Shown in pieces: positions 1 to 9,136 of a stretch of 61,809 bases of DNA. Positions within the stretch are counted from its first letter, which is position 1. The number at the start of each line of letters is the position of its first letter. The position numbers were made by a program, and so were the translations under genes. The DNA is from Streptomyces antnestii. Its GTDB lineage: Bacteria > Actinomycetota > Actinomycetes > Streptomycetales > Streptomycetaceae. Location of the stretch: positions 1 to 61,809 of the forward strand of contig NZ_RZYA01000034.1 in assembly GCF_004005495.1 (NCBI RefSeq). The letters are read 5' to 3'. The notes under the pieces are model-generated. The model saw only the letters and a list, made by a program, of their open reading frames with translations. It made no database searches and was not told the origin of the DNA.

Positions 1-93
1 TTTCTTCGGATTGCTCTGGTACCCACTCTGGTCCGCATACATCGCGATGCGCAGGACGCTCGCCCCCCAGTCCCCGGCGAGCGCATCCAACGC
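1..93 (-). CDS. partial GH5-like cellulase fragment, runs off the window
   Basis: Thirty-one codons read cleanly on the minus strand from 93 down to the window edge. They contain DWGASVLRIAMY followed by GYQSNP. This matches the stretch in family 5 glycoside hydrolases (endoglucanases) where a DWG-x-x-V-x-R-x-x-MY segment follows the first strand of the barrel. The remainder lies outside the window, and upstream (above 93) the frame loses this character, so the gene may be truncated at its 5' side. The call rests on one short motif. Confidence 0.4.
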
Positions 94-475
94 ACCGGCG
101 ACCAGACATCTCCCGAACCGATCGGTGGGAGATCGGACGCAGCAGCGGTGGCCGTACCGTCGGCGGCTTCGGAGCCCCTGTGCCGAGCGGGCCGGGGTCG
201 CTGACTCCACCTCTGTTTCCTTCGCACCTACCCCATTTCGGCCATCGCTCCAGAGCGCTTCTCTCCTTGAATCCGGACCTCGATGGGGCGAGAACCTTGG
301 CCGACCGGAGCTGGATCTCATGCTCCGGGTCCACTTCGCGCACCTGCCTGTGCCGAGCGGCGCCCCCGGCTTCCGTGCAGCGCGACAGCATAGCCCCAGA
401 GCTTTGCCGAGCACTTGTAGGTCTCCCACAGAAAATCCGGGCCACGGATCTCCACGGATCAAGCGTCCAGGGTGC
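94..475. other. no gene recognised
   Basis: Open frames exist on both strands, but none has coherent protein-like composition, a ribosome binding site or a recognised motif. This is probably decayed sequence. Confidence 0.4.
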
Positions 476-757
476 TCAGAAGAGCGGGTGCAGTACGGAA
501 GGTACCGGCGAGCCTGGCGGCTCAGTCTCGGCCACCCTGCGCAAAGGGTCCAATTCGGGGCTGGGAATGGCTGCGTAGGCGACAGACGGGCCATCGGGGA
601 CCCATCGCATCATGCACTCAGGGCGGCGCATATCCATTGGCCACCAAGGCGCTCTGCGGCCAAGAAGGTCGTAGAGGTGGGCCGTATCAGTCTCGTACGT
701 CTTTTGCAGAAACTCGGCGTCAACCGCGATAACAGGAACGGCCCGGCTCCTGCAGGC
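476..757 (-). pseudogene. startless open frame, possible gene remnant
   Basis: About 90 codons without a stop follow the stop codon of the next upstream gene (782-784) in the same frame. The product looks protein-like: VIAVDAEFLQKTYETDTAHL near 733-674, then YDLLGRRAPWWPMDM. There is no start codon or ribosome binding site before residue 30 or so. It could be the tail of a longer protein whose middle is lost, or a readthrough extension of the gene ending at 782. No family is recognised. Confidence 0.25.
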
Positions 758-781
758 TGGGCCTGGCCGGAAGCCCGGCGC

Positions 782-1225
782 TCACATCGGCCAGAACTGC
801 GCCAGGTACCGTTCCACGCCCTTGGGCGTCTCCCCCTGCTGCGCCAACTCATGGACCCGCTGCTGACCGGTGACATAGATCCGCACATGCCAGTTCCGGC
901 CGGGCGAGCCCACGTCGATCTCTCCTTCGCTCGATCCGCCGTAGGTCCACAGGACCACCTCGCCCGACGGCACACGAAGCTCTGCCTCACCCTGGTCCTC
1001 CCAGGGTCCCGGATCTGGCTGCGGCATCTGGTCCCAGACCTCGACCGCGAAGTCGGCCGTATGCGTGTGGCCACCGCTTCGGATGTAGACGCGCCCGTCG
1101 CAGGAGGAGACGAAAGGAACCTCGCCATCAGGCTCGGAGCCGTTACTCGTCTCCGAGGCGTCCTCGAGCCACAGAACGTAGAAGTCCACGTCGGCATCCA
1201 AGTGCTGCCTGCTGACAAGGCCCAC
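782..1225 (-). CDS. hypothetical protein, 147 aa
   Basis: An acidic soluble protein with no signal peptide or membrane segment. It begins VGLVSRQHLDADVDFYVLWL and ends RYLAQFWPM. The GTG at 1225 is preferred because a GAGAGAGG ribosome binding site lies about eight bases upstream. An ATG at 1264 would add a segment of unlikely composition. The protein reads as strands rich in W, Y and acidic residues, a style common in small Streptomyces proteins found near toxin or immunity loci. I do not recognise a family, so no function is assigned. Confidence 0.65.
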   Translation of the reverse strand: MGLVSRQHLDADVDFYVLWLEDASETSNGSEPDGEVPFVSSCDGRVYIRSGGHTHTADFAVEVWDQMPQPDPGPWEDQGEAELRVPSGEVVLWTYGGSSEGEIDVGSPGRNWHVRIYVTGQQRVHELAQQGETPKGVERYLAQFWPM

Positions 1226-2028
1226 CGAACAACCTCTCTCTTCTGGCGCCCCCGGACCGTACAACGCGCGCCCTCACACAGACGTGGCTGCCACCCGCCT
1301 GGACTTCGGTCAGAGGCGTGTTCCCGCAACCGTGAACAGCGCCGGCTGCGCGGCTTCCCGGAACTGCGCAGTCTGTCGGTCGACCGGGGCAGGGCCCAAC
1401 TTCCGCACGTCGCACCTGTCCCAGGGACAGCCACCGCTGGGCCGGTGCCGGCGCCGACGGGCTCCGGTTGCACACGCAGGGGCGGCTTCAGGGCCCGCCC
1501 CTGACGTTCCTCGTACCGGCCGCTGCCCGGTCACTCGTTGTAGCTGGGCGGCTCGGGACGATAGCCGGCGGCAGCTCCCGTGCGCCGGACTGCCCGACGG
1601 CCGGTGGGGAGGATGTTCTGACGTCGCTGCCGGTGATTTCAGCGGGCACGCCACCAGGCCGTGCTGCTGCACGGCGGGTTTCCGGTGCTGCTTCTGGTCG
1701 ACCTCGCGGTCCTCGGGGGTGCGCCACCGCTGCACGATGTTGCCGGGCCGGTCCCCATGGACACTGCCGGCGGATGCTCGGCCGTGCGGGCGTGCCTGCG
1801 GACGGCGGCCGCGGTCGTCTCGCCGCCTTCCTGCGGCACGGGTTCGCCGCACGTGTCGCATTTCCAGGCTTCCACGTGTTCCCCTTCACGTCCTGGCGCT
1901 CATCCCCCCACCTCGCCGCTGCGCATTCCCGGGCCGCGGTCTGAGCGGGGCGCCACGGAGGGGTGCCCTATGGGTTTCGTCAAGGAAATCGGGCTACGTT
2001 GAGGATCGGTGCCGGGCAGCATGGCGGG
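1226..2028. other. mostly unassigned, one weak Cys-motif reading
   Basis: The only protein-like reading is on the minus strand from 1875. It begins MEAWKCDTCGEPVPQEGG, with a CxxC motif, and is coherent for about 40 residues. A coherent continuation (VQRWRTPEDREVDQKQ) lies in a neighbouring frame near 1740. It may be a small zinc-ribbon protein with a frame break. Nothing else in the stretch is supported. Confidence 0.25.
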
Positions 2029-2512
2029 ATGTCTGATCTGTTGTGGGATGACGTCGAGTACTTCTTCGACCTCGATGAGATGGGGTCGCTGCCGGACGTG
2101 CGTGTCCCTGACGCCTCGGTGGAGGACTGGCAGGCGGTCCTCGACCTGATCAGCGCGAGCGGCTGGAAGTGCCAGTACTCCGAGGGCGAGGTCGTGATGC
2201 CGATGCCCCGGGCAGAAGCAGTGTTGTCCCGCCCGGCTGATGCCGAGTGCCCGGACCTGCGAGTTTGGCCGACAGCCGATGTCCTGGCGATCTTCCGCTT
2301 CTGTGCAGCGGAGGAGATCGAATTCGACGTTGATCTGCGGGAGCTGCAGGGCCAGGAGCGACTCGATGTGTTCTGTGGCTTCCTGCGGACGATCGGGCGA
2401 CGGCTGGCCAAGCCGGTGCTGATGGATCCGGAGGGCGACTGCGGCCATCCGGTTCGGGTTCGATGTGGAAGCCGATCGGGTCGTTCTCTTGGCTGAACCG
2501 CCGGTCAACTGA
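2029..2512 (+). CDS. hypothetical protein with a frame break near its C-terminus
   Basis: The protein starts MSDLLWDDVEYFFDLDEMGS and continues as an acidic soluble protein through RTIGRRLAKPVLMDPEGD. The ATG at 2029 is preferred to an earlier ATG at 1963 because the intervening residues are arginine-rich and unlike the rest. The uninterrupted frame stops at 2496. From about 2455, however, the natural continuation (FDVEADRVVLLAEPPVN, stop 2510-2512) is one frame over, at a GGTTCGGGTT stretch, so one base seems gained or lost. No family is recognised. The composition resembles the small immunity-like proteins at the other end of the window. Confidence 0.55.
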
Positions 2513-2555
2513 CCCCGGACACCGGCTGCGGTTCGCATCCAACAGCCCACCCGCG

Positions 2556-2935
2556 ACAAATCCCACCTGGGGCTACATCCGCATCCAAGGCGAGCTGTAC
2601 CGACTGGGCCACCTCATCGGCGCGAACACGATCCCCCGGATACTGCGCCGGCGCGGTCACCCTCCAACGGCTATACGTGCTCGCCCGGAACCTCATGACG
2701 ACCCTCCAGGACCGGTCCGGCGGCAGCTTCCGCTTCCTCATCCGAGACCGCGACAGCAAGTTCACCGCCGCCTTCGACGGCGTGTCCGCCGCCGAGGACG
2801 TGGAGGTCGTCAAGATCCCTCCACGCTGCCCACGGGCAAATGCGTTGGCGGAACGCTGGGTGCGCACCGTCCGTGCCGAATGCACCGACCGCATGCTCAT
2901 CGCCGGCGAACGCCAGCTACGCACTGGCCTGGACT
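2556..2935 (+). pseudogene. integrase-core transposase remnant
   Basis: The first part (2556-2655) reads TNPTWGYIRIQGELYRLGH, the segment just before the DDE core of IS3/IS481-like transposases. The second part, in another frame from about 2695, reads FRFLIRDRDSKFTAAFD, then PRANALAERWVRTVRAECTD, which holds the second Asp and the Glu region of the core. The piece that should lie between them (first catalytic Asp) is missing, so it has an internal deletion and is not functional. It belongs to the same family as the element at 51139-52350. Confidence 0.75.
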
Positions 2936-3210
2936 CGCCGCCGGGCGGGGTCGCGGGCGGTCGAGACCGGCGCCTGATGCTCGCGAGGCCTCTTGCGACT
3001 GCCAGTGCCGCCGGCCCGAGCCTCCTCACCTTCGTTCAGCACGCGAGCACCCGACGGAGGAAGAACCCCCCGGCCGCAGCGGCAAGCTCTCAGCGGAGCT
3101 CGGAGGAGCTTGCGACGTTGCACAATCGGCTGAGTCGCGCCCCGGGTGGATGCCGCCGACGCGGCCCAACTCGGCGCTGTCGCCACGGAGAAGGGCCGCG
3201 CACACCGAGC
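2936..3210. other. no gene recognised
   Basis: This lies between the transposase stump and the levanase stop codon. Frames are open but arginine- and proline-rich with no recognisable product. Confidence 0.4.
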
Positions 3211-4719
3211 TCAGCCGATCTCACGCACCACGATCCCCGAGAACGTCGCGCTGCCCCCGTCCGCGTAGACGGAGATCCCGGTGTCGCCGGACTCGAAGTA
3301 GACCTGGTGGGACAGGACCGTGTGGCCCGCGTTGACGAAGACTTCGACGCTCTGCTTGTCGACGAGGACGCGCAGATGTACCGAGCGTGCGGCGGGGTCG
3401 ATGGGGGCGTTGCTCTGGCTGTGGCTGCCGAAAGTGTAGTCGGGGCGGTCGGAGGGGCCGCGGTCCACGTAGACGGAGCCTTGGTAGACGCCGATGTTCG
3501 TGTGCCGCGCTCCGTCCTGTGATCTGCCGACCGACACGCCGACGTTGTTCAACTGGCTCCAGGTGACGTCGAGTTCCAGCTCGTAGGACGTGCCCTGGTA
3601 GGGGAGGTTGACGCTGGATGAAGTGGTGACGTCGGACAGGGGGACCGTGCGTGTGACGTGGTTCTGCAGGGCCGGGACCGGCTGGGAGAGGAGTGTGTAC
3701 CAGCCCTCCGGCTGCCTGGCCAGGCGCAGTTCACGGACGACGGACATCTGGCCGTTGTAGCCGTCACTGAGGTCCGTGGGTACCGTGCGGGCCGCGTACT
3801 GCCAGTTGTTCATCCAGGCGATGGCGTACCGGCTGGTGTCGGGGGCGGCGGCGTTGGGCCAGGTGACGGCCGCGTACCAGTCCCAGCCCCGGTCGAGCCA
3901 CTGCGGGTCGCGGTTGTCGGAGGTCCAGGCCGAGCCGTCCCAGGTGCCGGTCCAGTAGGCGTACGTGTCGGGCAGGCCGCTGTAGTCGCCCTGCGTGCTG
4001 GCGCCGAGAACCCAGTGGCGTGTGCCGTCATCGGCCGTCATCTCGAAGAGGTCGGGGCACTCGAACCCGCCGATGTTGGGGCTCGAGTAGCTGAACACCG
4101 TGGTGTGGGTCCAGTGGATGAGGTCGGGCGAGGTGTAGAACCACATCGCCTGCTGCCGGCCGATCACGGCGACCCACTTGCCGCGCGCCGAGTCCCAGTG
4201 GATCTTGGGGTCGCGGAACCAGTCGTTGTGGTCGGGGTTGTCGATGACCGGGGGGCCGTAGGCGGTGAAGGTGTATCCGTTGTCGGTCGAGTAGTAGAGG
4301 TACTGCTCCTGGTCGTAGCGGTCCCCGCCGGTGGGCTGGGTGGCGAGTACCACGACCGCGTTCGCCCCGAACCCTGCGGTGTTGGCGGAGTCGATGACGC
4401 CCGAGCCCGTCCACACGGGAAAGTCCGGCCCCAGGGGGATCCCCGTGCCGCGGTCGGTGAAGGACACGTTGTCCGTCGTGCTCGCGTGCTGCCACCAGCC
4501 GGGCGCGTTGTTCTGGTCGCTGTGCAGGTAGTACAGCTGGTACTCGCCGCCGGCGCGCACCGGCCGCTGCGGGTCGCTCAGCCAGCCCGCGGGTGGCGTC
4601 AAGTGATAGACGGCGCGCAGCGATCCGGCGGCGGAGGCGACGGGTATGCGGGTGGCGGCCGCGGCCAGTGCGGCCACGCCCATGGAGCGGAGCACGGTGC
4701 GTCGGGAGATTCGGGACAT
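3211..4719 (-). CDS. secreted GH32 levanase / fructan beta-fructosidase
   Basis: Family 32 glycoside hydrolases cleave fructose polymers or sucrose-type bonds with a retaining mechanism. The 502-residue protein opens with a twin-arginine signal (SRISRRTVLRSMGVAALAAA), so it is exported folded. The catalytic blade motifs are present: GWLSDPQ with nucleophile Asp49, WFRDP at 168-171 and the acid/base motif ECPD with Glu220. A C-terminal beta-sandwich follows from about residue 370. The ATG at 4719 has GAGGAG seven bases upstream. An upstream extension to 4950 is arginine-rich and lacks a site. It is the last gene of the fructan operon, 121 bases after the LacI gene, and would release fructose or short fructans outside the cell for the adjacent transporter. 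Levan versus inulin preference cannot be decided. Confidence 0.9.
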   Translation of the reverse strand: MSRISRRTVLRSMGVAALAAAATRIPVASAAGSLRAVYHLTPPAGWLSDPQRPVRAGGEYQLYYLHSDQNNAPGWWQHASTTDNVSFTDRGTGIPLGPDFPVWTGSGVIDSANTAGFGANAVVVLATQPTGGDRYDQEQYLYYSTDNGYTFTAYGPPVIDNPDHNDWFRDPKIHWDSARGKWVAVIGRQQAMWFYTSPDLIHWTHTTVFSYSSPNIGGFECPDLFEMTADDGTRHWVLGASTQGDYSGLPDTYAYWTGTWDGSAWTSDNRDPQWLDRGWDWYAAVTWPNAAAPDTSRYAIAWMNNWQYAARTVPTDLSDGYNGQMSVVRELRLARQPEGWYTLLSQPVPALQNHVTRTVPLSDVTTSSSVNLPYQGTSYELELDVTWSQLNNVGVSVGRSQDGARHTNIGVYQGSVYVDRGPSDRPDYTFGSHSQSNAPIDPAARSVHLRVLVDKQSVEVFVNAGHTVLSHQVYFESGDTGISVYADGGSATFSGIVVREIG

Positions 4720-4840
4720 GGGGTGACTCCTCGAAGGGTTGACTCCGGACGGAACTCTGGGGCATGACAAGTGCGGCAAAAGGGATCTCGGATGGCGCGC
4801 CCATGGACACGACCGCCCCTGGGCCGGGCGTCGGGGCCGT

Positions 4841-5872
4841 TCAGCTCTCGGACGGTCGCGTGATCGAGTGGCGGGGTACGGACGGGCAGTCGACGGCCAG
4901 CGGCCCTGTGCCGGCCTCGGGCACGTCGAGCCCGAGCAGGACCCGTACACCGCGCCGGCCGAGTTCGTAGTGCGGCAGCGCGACCGTGGACAGGGCGGGG
5001 CGCAGGTGTGCCGCGATGACCTCCTGGTTGTCGAACCCGACGACGGAGAGGTCGTCGGGCACGCGCAGGCCGCGGTCGCGCACGCCGTCGTAGAGGCCCA
5101 TGGCGACCCGGTCGTTGTGGCAGAAGACGGCCGTCGCCCTCATCGCGAGGACCTGGTCCACGGCCGCGTAGCCGCCCCCCTGGTCGGGCTGCACGTCGAC
5201 GACCAGGTCGGGGTCGAAGGGCAGACCGGCGGCGTCGAGCGCCCGGCGGTAGCCGTCGAGGCGTCCGTCGCGGGCGGGTGACGGGGTACGGGTGTTGAGG
5301 AAGGCGATCCGCCGGTGCCCCTCCGCGAGGAGCATTCGGGTCGCGTCGTGGCCGCCGGCGCTCTCGTCCGGGACGACGGCGGGCACGGCGCCGTTCGTGC
5401 TGTAGCAGTTGACGAGTACGGTGTCCGCCTCGGCGAGGCCGGCGGGGAGGTCGACCGCGCGGTGGTACCACGTCGAGTAGAGGATGCCGCGCACCTTGTG
5501 CTCCAGCATCATCGAGATGGCGCTGGCCTCGGCCTCCTCATTTCCCTCGGTGTTGGCGACGAGGAGTACGTAGCCGTGCTGCCACGCCTCGTCCTGGGCG
5601 CCGTGGATGATCTGTCCGGCGAACGGGGTCGACGCGATGGCGTCGGCGACGAGTCCGAGGAACCGCGACCCTCCCTTGACCAGGTTCTTCGCCATGGCGT
5701 TCGGCCGGTACCCGAGCTCCTCGATCGCCCGGCGCACCCGCTCGCGCGCGTCCCGGCCGATCCTGGCGCCGGTGTTGTTCACGACGTGCGAGACCGTGGA
5801 CACCGACACCCCGGCGGCCTGGGCCACGTCCCGCATGGTGACGGCCCGGGGGGTGTCGCCTTCGTTCTTCAT
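4841..5872 (-). CDS. LacI-family transcriptional regulator of the fructan operon
   Basis: A 343-residue repressor. The N-terminal helix-turn-helix is typical (TMRDVAQAAGVSVSTVSHVV, about residues 12-31), followed by the hinge helix region (GYRPNAMAKNL) and a periplasmic-binding-like sensor domain with VVGFDNQEVIAAHLRPALST near the end. It begins seven bases after the upstream permease stop, so it is co-transcribed with the transporter it probably controls. The two palindromes in front of the first gene (10581-10592 and 10624-10635) have the centre and length expected for a LacI operator and are the likely target, giving autoregulation. The inducer is inferred to be a fructose-containing saccharide. 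Confidence 0.9.
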   Translation of the reverse strand: MKNEGDTPRAVTMRDVAQAAGVSVSTVSHVVNNTGARIGRDARERVRRAIEELGYRPNAMAKNLVKGGSRFLGLVADAIASTPFAGQIIHGAQDEAWQHGYVLLVANTEGNEEAEASAISMMLEHKVRGILYSTWYHRAVDLPAGLAEADTVLVNCYSTNGAVPAVVPDESAGGHDATRMLLAEGHRRIAFLNTRTPSPARDGRLDGYRRALDAAGLPFDPDLVVDVQPDQGGGYAAVDQVLAMRATAVFCHNDRVAMGLYDGVRDRGLRVPDDLSVVGFDNQEVIAAHLRPALSTVALPHYELGRRGVRVLLGLDVPEAGTGPLAVDCPSVPRHSITRPSES

Positions 5873-5879
5873 TCCCTCT

Positions 5880-6794
5880 TCATCCCTTGGTCGCTCCGCT
5901 CTCCAGACCGTAGATCATCGCCTTGTTGAGGACGAGAAAGACCAGCAGCAGCGGCGTCACGGTGACGCACACTCCGGCGAAGGTCGCGGTCCAGTCGGTC
6001 TTGCCCATCGCTCCGATGTAGTTCTGCAGGCCGACGGGGATCGTCTTGAGCCCTTCCGACAGCACGAAGGTATTGGCGAAGACGAAGTCGTTCCAGATGA
6101 AGATGGAGTTGACCATCACCACGGTCACGATGGTGTTGACGGACAGCGGCAGTGTGATGCGGGCGAAGATCCGGTACGGCCCCGCCCCGTCCAGGGAGGC
6201 CGCCTCGTAGGTCTCGCGCGGGATGTAGCCGAAGAACGAGGAGAACAGGTAGAGGGACATCGGCAGGCCGAACCCGGCGAGCGGGATCATCATCGACGGA
6301 TAGGTGTCGAGCAGGCCGACCTTGGCATAGTCGATGAACAGCGGTACGAGCGCGATCTGCACCGGTACGACGATGCCGAGGAGGAACATGGCGCGCACGG
6401 CGTTGCTGAAGCGGAAGCCGAGTACCTGGATCGCGTAGGCGCCCATCAGTCCGCACACCACGATGAGCGCGTCCGCGCCGAGCGTGACGATGAGGCTGTT
6501 GAGGATGTACCGCCCGAGGTCGGCGTGGTCGAACGCCCGGGCGAAGTGGTCCAGGGTGAACGAGGTCGGCAGGCTGAACGGGTTCGCCGAGGCGAAGTCC
6601 TGCTCCGTGCGCACGCTGCTGAGGAAGAGCCACACCAGGGGATAGACCTGGACGACCACGAGTACCGCGATGAGCACACGGGACAGCACGCGGTACACGT
6701 TGGGCCTGCGCCGTACCGCATTCGGCGCGCTCGGGGAGGTGTGCCGTTCGCGGGACAGCCCCGGGAGAGGGGGCGTGGACATGAGCGTGGGCAT
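5880..6794 (-). CDS. carbohydrate ABC transporter permease, MalG type
   Basis: A 304-residue inner-membrane subunit of a CUT1-family importer with about six membrane segments. The EAA loop that contacts the ATPase is clear: EAASLDGAGPYRIFARI near residue 200. The start at 6794 overlaps the stop of the partner permease by one base (TGATG), indicating translational coupling. A second ATG four codons in is possible. No ATP-binding subunit is encoded in the operon. In Streptomyces such importers commonly share the MsiK ATPase encoded elsewhere, which is inferred here. The substrate is inferred from the flanking GH32 genes. Confidence 0.9.
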   Translation of the reverse strand: MPTLMSTPPLPGLSRERHTSPSAPNAVRRRPNVYRVLSRVLIAVLVVVQVYPLVWLFLSSVRTEQDFASANPFSLPTSFTLDHFARAFDHADLGRYILNSLIVTLGADALIVVCGLMGAYAIQVLGFRFSNAVRAMFLLGIVVPVQIALVPLFIDYAKVGLLDTYPSMMIPLAGFGLPMSLYLFSSFFGYIPRETYEAASLDGAGPYRIFARITLPLSVNTIVTVVMVNSIFIWNDFVFANTFVLSEGLKTIPVGLQNYIGAMGKTDWTATFAGVCVTVTPLLLVFLVLNKAMIYGLESGATKG

Positions 6795-7669
6795 CAGACG
6801 GCCTTCCGCCGGAGGACGAGGACGATCAGACCGACGGCGACCAGGCTCTCCACCACGATGAAGACGGACATGGCGCTGGCGTAGCCGTAGTCCGTGCTCA
6901 GGAACGCGGTCTTGTACATGTAGGTCGTGACCAGCTCGGAGGACTGGCCGGGACCGCCGTTGGTCAGGAGGTAGGGGATGTCGAAGCCCCGCATCGCGTA
7001 GGTGACCGCCATGATCGAGGTGGTCAGCCACACGGGCCGGATGTACGGGAACCGGATGCGGGTGAAGACCTGCCACTGGTTCGCCCCGTCGAGGCGGGCC
7101 GCTTCCTCCAGTTCCCGGGGGACGGTGAGCAGCGCCGCGTAGATGATGACGGTGTAGAGCCCGACGAACCGCCAGCCCTCCGGGGCCGAGACCGCCGTGA
7201 GCACGGTGTGTACGTCGGACAGCCACGGCCGTTCGAGACCGTCCAGGCCGACGAGCCCGAGGAACTGGTTGAGCGGCCCCGCGGGGTCCATCGAGTAGAT
7301 GCGCTGGAACAGCAGGGCGATGGCCACCGTCGAGATGACGGCCGGCAACAGGTAGAGCACCTTGACGAGTTCGCGCCCGCGGGTGAGGGAGATGAGCAGG
7401 CTGGCGACGACGAGTCCGCCGCCGAGCTGGAGGACCAGACAGACCACCAGGTAGCCGAGCTGGTTGGTGACGGCCGTCCAGAAGTCACCCTCGGTGAACA
7501 TGAAGGCGTAGTTCGACAGGCCGGCGAAGCGCAGCTCGCTGATGCCGTCCCAGGTGAAGAAGCTGAGGAACAGCGACTGCGCGATCGGCAGGAGCACGGC
7601 GGCCCCGTACAGCAGGAGCGGGGGCAGCAGGAACACCGCGACCGAGAGCTTGGAGCGGGAGGGAAGCAT
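6794..7669 (-). CDS. carbohydrate ABC transporter permease, MalF type
   Basis: A 291-residue membrane protein. The first segment is LSVAVFLLPPLLLYGAAVLL, and five more hydrophobic segments follow. The EAA motif is present as EEAARLDGANQWQVFTRI, and GGPGQSSELV, typical of MalF-type subunits, lies near residue 245. The ATG at 7669 starts directly before a normal N-terminus; AAGGG lies about six bases upstream. It pairs with the following permease and with the lipoprotein encoded 50 bases upstream. A far longer open frame upstream is only the antisense-like shadow of the solute-binding gene. Confidence 0.9.
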   Translation of the reverse strand: MLPSRSKLSVAVFLLPPLLLYGAAVLLPIAQSLFLSFFTWDGISELRFAGLSNYAFMFTEGDFWTAVTNQLGYLVVCLVLQLGGGLVVASLLISLTRGRELVKVLYLLPAVISTVAIALLFQRIYSMDPAGPLNQFLGLVGLDGLERPWLSDVHTVLTAVSAPEGWRFVGLYTVIIYAALLTVPRELEEAARLDGANQWQVFTRIRFPYIRPVWLTTSIMAVTYAMRGFDIPYLLTNGGPGQSSELVTTYMYKTAFLSTDYGYASAMSVFIVVESLVAVGLIVLVLRRKAV

Positions 7670-7719
7670 GGCGGCCCTTCTGGAGGTCCTGTGACGTGGC
7701 CCGCCCGGGGTGGCGGCCG

Positions 7720-9063
7720 TCACTTGGCGTACCTCGGCGCGTTGCGGCCGATGACCGAGTCCATCGTCGAGACGAAGGAGGAGGGCGGGACGTCGCCCTG
7801 GACGAGGAGGACGAGGTTCTGCTGGAACTTCGCGTTGGAGGTGGGGTCGAGCTGCGTGTCCCAGGGGACGGCGGTCTCCTTGCCGACCTTGCCGGCGGTG
7901 GCCACCGCGCGTGCGTAGAGCGGTGTCGCGTTCTTCGGCAGCACGGTCTTCACGTCCGACGTCGGGGACAGCTCCCCGGCGGCGGCGTACTTGGCCGGAT
8001 ACCGGGTGAGGGCGAACTTCAGGAAGTCCCTCACCAGGGGGTCGTACGTACGGGAGTTGACTGCCATGCCGATGCCGGACGGGGTCACGAACTCGTTCGC
8101 CGCCGTGGCCGAGCCCTCGGTGACCGGGAGGGTGAAGAAGTCGACGTCGTCGCGGACCGCCGGGTCGAGCGCGGTCGTCGCGAGGCTCGGCAGCTCCCAG
8201 GTGCCGATGTTGTAGACGGCGGCCTTGCCGGTGGTGAAGAGGTTCTGCGCGTCGGCGTATCCGACCGAGGAGAAGCCCTTCTGGAAGCAGCCCGCCTTGC
8301 CCAGGGCGCTGAGCCAGTTCGCGGACTTGCGCCCGGAGGGATCGCTGAACCTGGCCCGGTTCTGCTTGAGTTGGCGTACGTAGTCGGGTCCTGCGGTACG
8401 GAACGGCTGGTACGCGGCGTAGCGTTCCAGGGGCCACTGGTCCTGCCCGTCGAGCGCGATCGGGGTCACACCCGCGCGGCGCAGGGCGCGGCACATCGCC
8501 GGGAAGTCGTCCAGTGACGCGGGCACGTGGACGCCCGCCTTGCGGAAGAGCGCCTTGTTGTACCAGAAGTACTCCGCCTGGTACTCGAACGGCACCATGT
8601 AGAGCGAACCGTCGTCGAAGCGCTGGTAGTCGAGGGCCGCCGGGCGGTAGCGGTCGTACAGGCCCAGGCTGTGCAGCAGCTTCGACACGTCCATCATGCG
8701 GCCGTGCCGGGCGAGTTTGCGCGCGAAGGGTGTCGCGTCGGTGTCGAACAGCTCCGGCAGCTTCCCGGCCGCGGCCAGCGTCTCGTACTTCTGGATGTAC
8801 GACGGCCGGTCCGGCGTGGTGATGAAGCGGAGCTTGAACCCGGGGTGCGCCTTGGCGTATTCGTCGCCCAGTTCGCGCATGGTCCTGATGACCGCGCCGT
8901 CGGCCGGGCGCGACAGGAGCCAGGAGATCTCGCGCGGTGCGACGGATCCGGCCGGGTCGACGTCCGTGGAGTCCACGCCCCTGCTGTCCGCGGCGCACCC
9001 CGAGAGGGACACGGCGAGGGACAGGGCCAGAGCCGCGACGGCCGTGCCGAACGATCTCCTCAT
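7720..9063 (-). CDS. sugar ABC transporter substrate-binding lipoprotein
   Basis: A 447-residue extracellular solute-binding protein of family 1. The signal peptide ends in a lipobox, SLSGC with Cys23, so the mature protein is anchored to the membrane surface. The body shows the two-lobe binding-protein pattern (TPDRPSYIQKYETLAAAGKL, then FDTDATPF). GGAGG lies a few bases before the ATG at 9063. It sits second in the fructan operon, between the intracellular GH32 gene and the permeases, and would capture the fructo-oligosaccharide released by the secreted levanase. Confidence 0.9.
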   Translation of the reverse strand: MRRSFGTAVAALALSLAVSLSGCAADSRGVDSTDVDPAGSVAPREISWLLSRPADGAVIRTMRELGDEYAKAHPGFKLRFITTPDRPSYIQKYETLAAAGKLPELFDTDATPFARKLARHGRMMDVSKLLHSLGLYDRYRPAALDYQRFDDGSLYMVPFEYQAEYFWYNKALFRKAGVHVPASLDDFPAMCRALRRAGVTPIALDGQDQWPLERYAAYQPFRTAGPDYVRQLKQNRARFSDPSGRKSANWLSALGKAGCFQKGFSSVGYADAQNLFTTGKAAVYNIGTWELPSLATTALDPAVRDDVDFFTLPVTEGSATAANEFVTPSGIGMAVNSRTYDPLVRDFLKFALTRYPAKYAAAGELSPTSDVKTVLPKNATPLYARAVATAGKVGKETAVPWDTQLDPTSNAKFQQNLVLLVQGDVPPSSFVSTMDSVIGRNAPRYAK

Positions 9064-9136
9064 GAGCTTCCTCCTACGGGCCGTGGGTGCGGATGTCCGC
9101 GGTGCGGGGCGCGGAGTGCGGGCCTGTCCACGGCGC

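Noticed and set aside
11..1504. A 497-codon open frame on the plus strand
   Set aside because: It is antisense to the gene at 782-1225, very rich in Arg, Pro and Ser, and has no motif or ribosome binding site. It is a high-GC shadow.
3658..4767. A long plus-strand frame over the secreted levanase gene
   Set aside because: A shadow of the GH32 coding strand without motifs.
5607..6884. A 425-codon plus-strand frame rich in His, Asp and Glu
   Set aside because: It overlaps the LacI and permease genes on the other strand and has only antisense-type composition.
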